Assembly (NCBI GenBank): GCA_963553325.1
Contig: CAUVOF010000098.1
Coordinates: forward strand, 1 to 7,251
Direction of reading: 5' to 3'
From: Cardiobacterium sp963553325
Lineage (GTDB): Bacteria > Pseudomonadota > Gammaproteobacteria > Cardiobacteriales > Cardiobacteriaceae
DNA length: 7,251 nt
The translations under genes were made by a program, and so were the position numbers. Of this stretch, positions 6,043-7,251 are shown in pieces. The notes beneath the pieces were generated by a model, which saw nothing but the letters and a program-made list of their open reading frames with translations, had not been told where the DNA came from and did no database searches. Position 1 is the first letter of the stretch, and every line of letters starts with the position of its first letter.

Positions 6043-6276
6043 GCTTGGTGGGGTGGAATATATAGCCTTCCACCGAAAGTTTTGCACTATGTCGTCTCGC
6101 CATGTAGCCACGTATCACCTTCAGCGTTGCTCTTTGTGTAAAATTTTGAGTGGATGGCTATACCAGCATACATTTTAGGACACCACCGGAAATGATTATC
6201 CCTGCCACCATTGGGGGCTTTTTTCGGATGCAAACATTGGTAGCGGTTTTCACGCCATCATCGTTTGGAAAGAGGT
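6043..6276. other. Intergenic stretch between convergent genes
   Basis: No gene is supported in these 234 bases; the reading frames present are short and resemble nothing I know. It contains a perfect seven-pair hairpin, GGTGGAA (6052-6058) with TTCCACC (6068-6074). Near 6190-6201 is an AT-rich motif partly resembling half of a Fur box, but no promoter accompanies it. Base composition is lower in G+C than the flanking genes, which suggests old or acquired spacer DNA. Confidence 0.5.
6204..6224 (+). terminator. Weak terminator-like hairpin
   Basis: GCCACC (6204-6209) can pair with GGGGGC (6213-6218) with one A-G mismatch and a three-base loop, followed by six T at 6219-6224. It could catch read-through from the afu operon before it runs antisense into the convergent gene. 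The mismatch and the tight loop make it uncertain. Confidence 0.3.
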
Positions 6277-7251
6277 CTAGTGCTCGTGCTGCTGGCTGGC
6301 GAGGATGCGCAGGATTTGTTTGTTGCCCGCTTGCACTGCGCTGGCGAATTTTTGCATTTCCCGTGTGCGTACGCGCGGGTGGGTGAGGACGAGGTTGATG
6401 TTGTTGCGGTTGAAGGCGTAGTTGACCGCGATGGTGTCCGCGCTGCCGGCGGTGAAGGCGATGTAGCCGAGGATGCCGTGGCTGCCGAGGGTGATGGCGG
6501 AGATGTGGTTATCGGTCAGTGTCAGGTAGCCGGGGTCGTTGAAGAAGGGGATTTCTTGTTTTTGTTCGCGCGCGATGCTGCGCAGGCCGAGGAAGTGGCC
6601 GTAGGTGTCCTGGCCGTTGCGGCAGGCGTGTTTGCGCGCGCGGTGTTCTTTGCTGTATTGGTCAATGAGCGGCTGGATGTCGTCGCCGTCGTCGAGCTGG
6701 TAGATGGCGTGTGCGGCGGCGATAGATGTTGCAGTGACGCTTTGCATGTAGGATTTGCGCCCGTTTTGGTATTGGCGCATGTCGATGTTTTCGCGGCTGC
6801 TTTGGATGGTTTTTTGTGTTTTGTATTGGGCGTATTGCAGCGCGATTTGCATGATGGCGTCGCGGTCGTTGTGTTTTAAGAGTGCCTGTTCTTGGTCGTT
6901 GAGGTAGAGGTCGTAGATGCTGGTGGTGTAGCTCTCGGCGTGGTGGCGGTAGTCGGCGAGCGCGTCTTTGATGAGTTTGTGCGTGCCGCTGTCTTCGTCT
7001 TTGGTTTCGTGTTTGTCGATTTGCCAGTCAAGCGGGCGCAGGTTGAGGTGTTCGGGCAGGGTGTTTTTCCGCCGGATTTGCCCGTCGCGCTGGTAGTTTT
7101 GGGCGAGGGTGAGGATGTCGGCGAGGCTCGCGGCGTCTATCCAGGTGCTTTCGCTGTGGAGGAAGTAGCGGTCGTCGTTGATGTTGCAGCGGTAGTTGAG
7201 CGGTTTGTATGCCCAGAAGGCGCTGCCGTCGGAGAAGGCGGCGTCGTTCAG
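6277..7251 (-). CDS. Carnitine/choline acyltransferase-family protein, C-terminal half, divergent
   Basis: The frame is open from the right edge of the window to the stop at 6277-6279, giving 324 residues; the start lies beyond 7251. Landmarks follow the carnitine/choline acyltransferase order: WxxKPL (W at 7213-7215), a His-Ser (His at 7156-7158) where the catalytic His sits, IMQIALQYAQY matching the family's QxALQxAYY helix, E....R....GR, HACRNG....HFLGL in place of G..DRHLxGL, NDPGY, and a C-terminal NYAFNRNNINLVLTH segment. Family enzymes move acyl groups between CoA and carnitine or choline. In mouse carnitine acetyltransferase, from memory, Tyr452, Thr465 and Arg518 hold the carnitine carboxylate; the aligned residues here are Arg, Lys and Gly. 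The Ser-Thr-Ser motif reads SAI, and the [DE]G after the catalytic His is lost. So it may use another acceptor or be inactive. Full length would be about 580-620 residues. It converges on afuC. Confidence 0.72.
   Translation of the reverse strand: MNDAAFSDGSAFWAYKPLNYRCNINDDRYFLHSESTWIDAASLADILTLAQNYQRDGQIRRKNTLPEHLNLRPLDWQIDKHETKDEDSGTHKLIKDALADYRHHAESYTTSIYDLYLNDQEQALLKHNDRDAIMQIALQYAQYKTQKTIQSSRENIDMRQYQNGRKSYMQSVTATSIAAAHAIYQLDDGDDIQPLIDQYSKEHRARKHACRNGQDTYGHFLGLRSIAREQKQEIPFFNDPGYLTLTDNHISAITLGSHGILGYIAFTAGSADTIAVNYAFNRNNINLVLTHPRVRTREMQKFASAVQAGNKQILRILASQQHEH

Noticed and set aside
6190..6201. Sequence resembling half of a Fur box
   Set aside because: Only part of the consensus matches, and it lies between convergent gene ends with no promoter beside it.
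6265..6879. Long + strand frame of 204 codons opposite the acyltransferase-like gene
   Set aside because: Its product is a Val/Ala/Gly/Asp-rich low-complexity string typical of the antisense of a GC-biased gene, with no recognisable domain.
1..7251. DNA uptake sequences, CRISPR arrays, tRNA or rRNA genes and insertion sequences
   Set aside because: Reading both strands I noticed no Neisseria- or Pasteurellaceae-type uptake word, no regularly spaced direct repeats, no cloverleaf and no transposase fragment. The REP-like elements are the only repeats found.

Overview
The window looks like chromosomal DNA of a moderately GC-rich, host-associated gamma- or beta-proteobacterium. The gene content would suit an oral or respiratory commensal such as a Cardiobacterium or Neisseriales-type organism. 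This placement is inferred from gene families, codon use and repeat style, and no sequence here fixes the genus.

Positions 1-6042 hold a complete ABC importer operon on the + strand. The order is a promoter with a long structured leader (about 211-352), a periplasmic binding protein (353-1387), a second diverged copy of that protein (1582-2604), a fused two-domain permease (2884-4923), an ATPase (4938-6005) and a strong bidirectional terminator (6013-6042). The proteins match the AfuABC family, which automatic annotation usually calls 'iron(III) transport' but which was shown in Actinobacillus pleuropneumoniae to import sugar phosphates. The first binding protein keeps the His-Asp and Glu residues that I recall as AfuA sugar-contacting residues, and it has no FbpA-style Tyr-Tyr iron pair. 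The second copy is about 70% identical and changes some of these positions, so one transporter may serve two related substrates.

Both intergenic gaps after the binding-protein genes carry a long REP-like element (146 and 159 bp) built of two GC-rich hairpins joined by a conserved spacer. A third, degraded and inverted copy lies upstream near a run of 12 C. The placement recalls the malE-malF REP of E. coli, where hairpins stabilise the upstream binding-protein mRNA.

From 6277 to the right edge (7251) the - strand is one uninterrupted reading frame of 324 codons, much longer than its first internal ATG at 6852 suggests. It is the C-terminal half of a carnitine/choline acyltransferase-family protein, a fold better known from eukaryotes. 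The probable catalytic histidine is kept, but the residues that hold the carnitine carboxylate in animal enzymes are all replaced. It converges on the afu operon and probably shares its terminator. The stretch 6043-6276 holds only minor hairpins.
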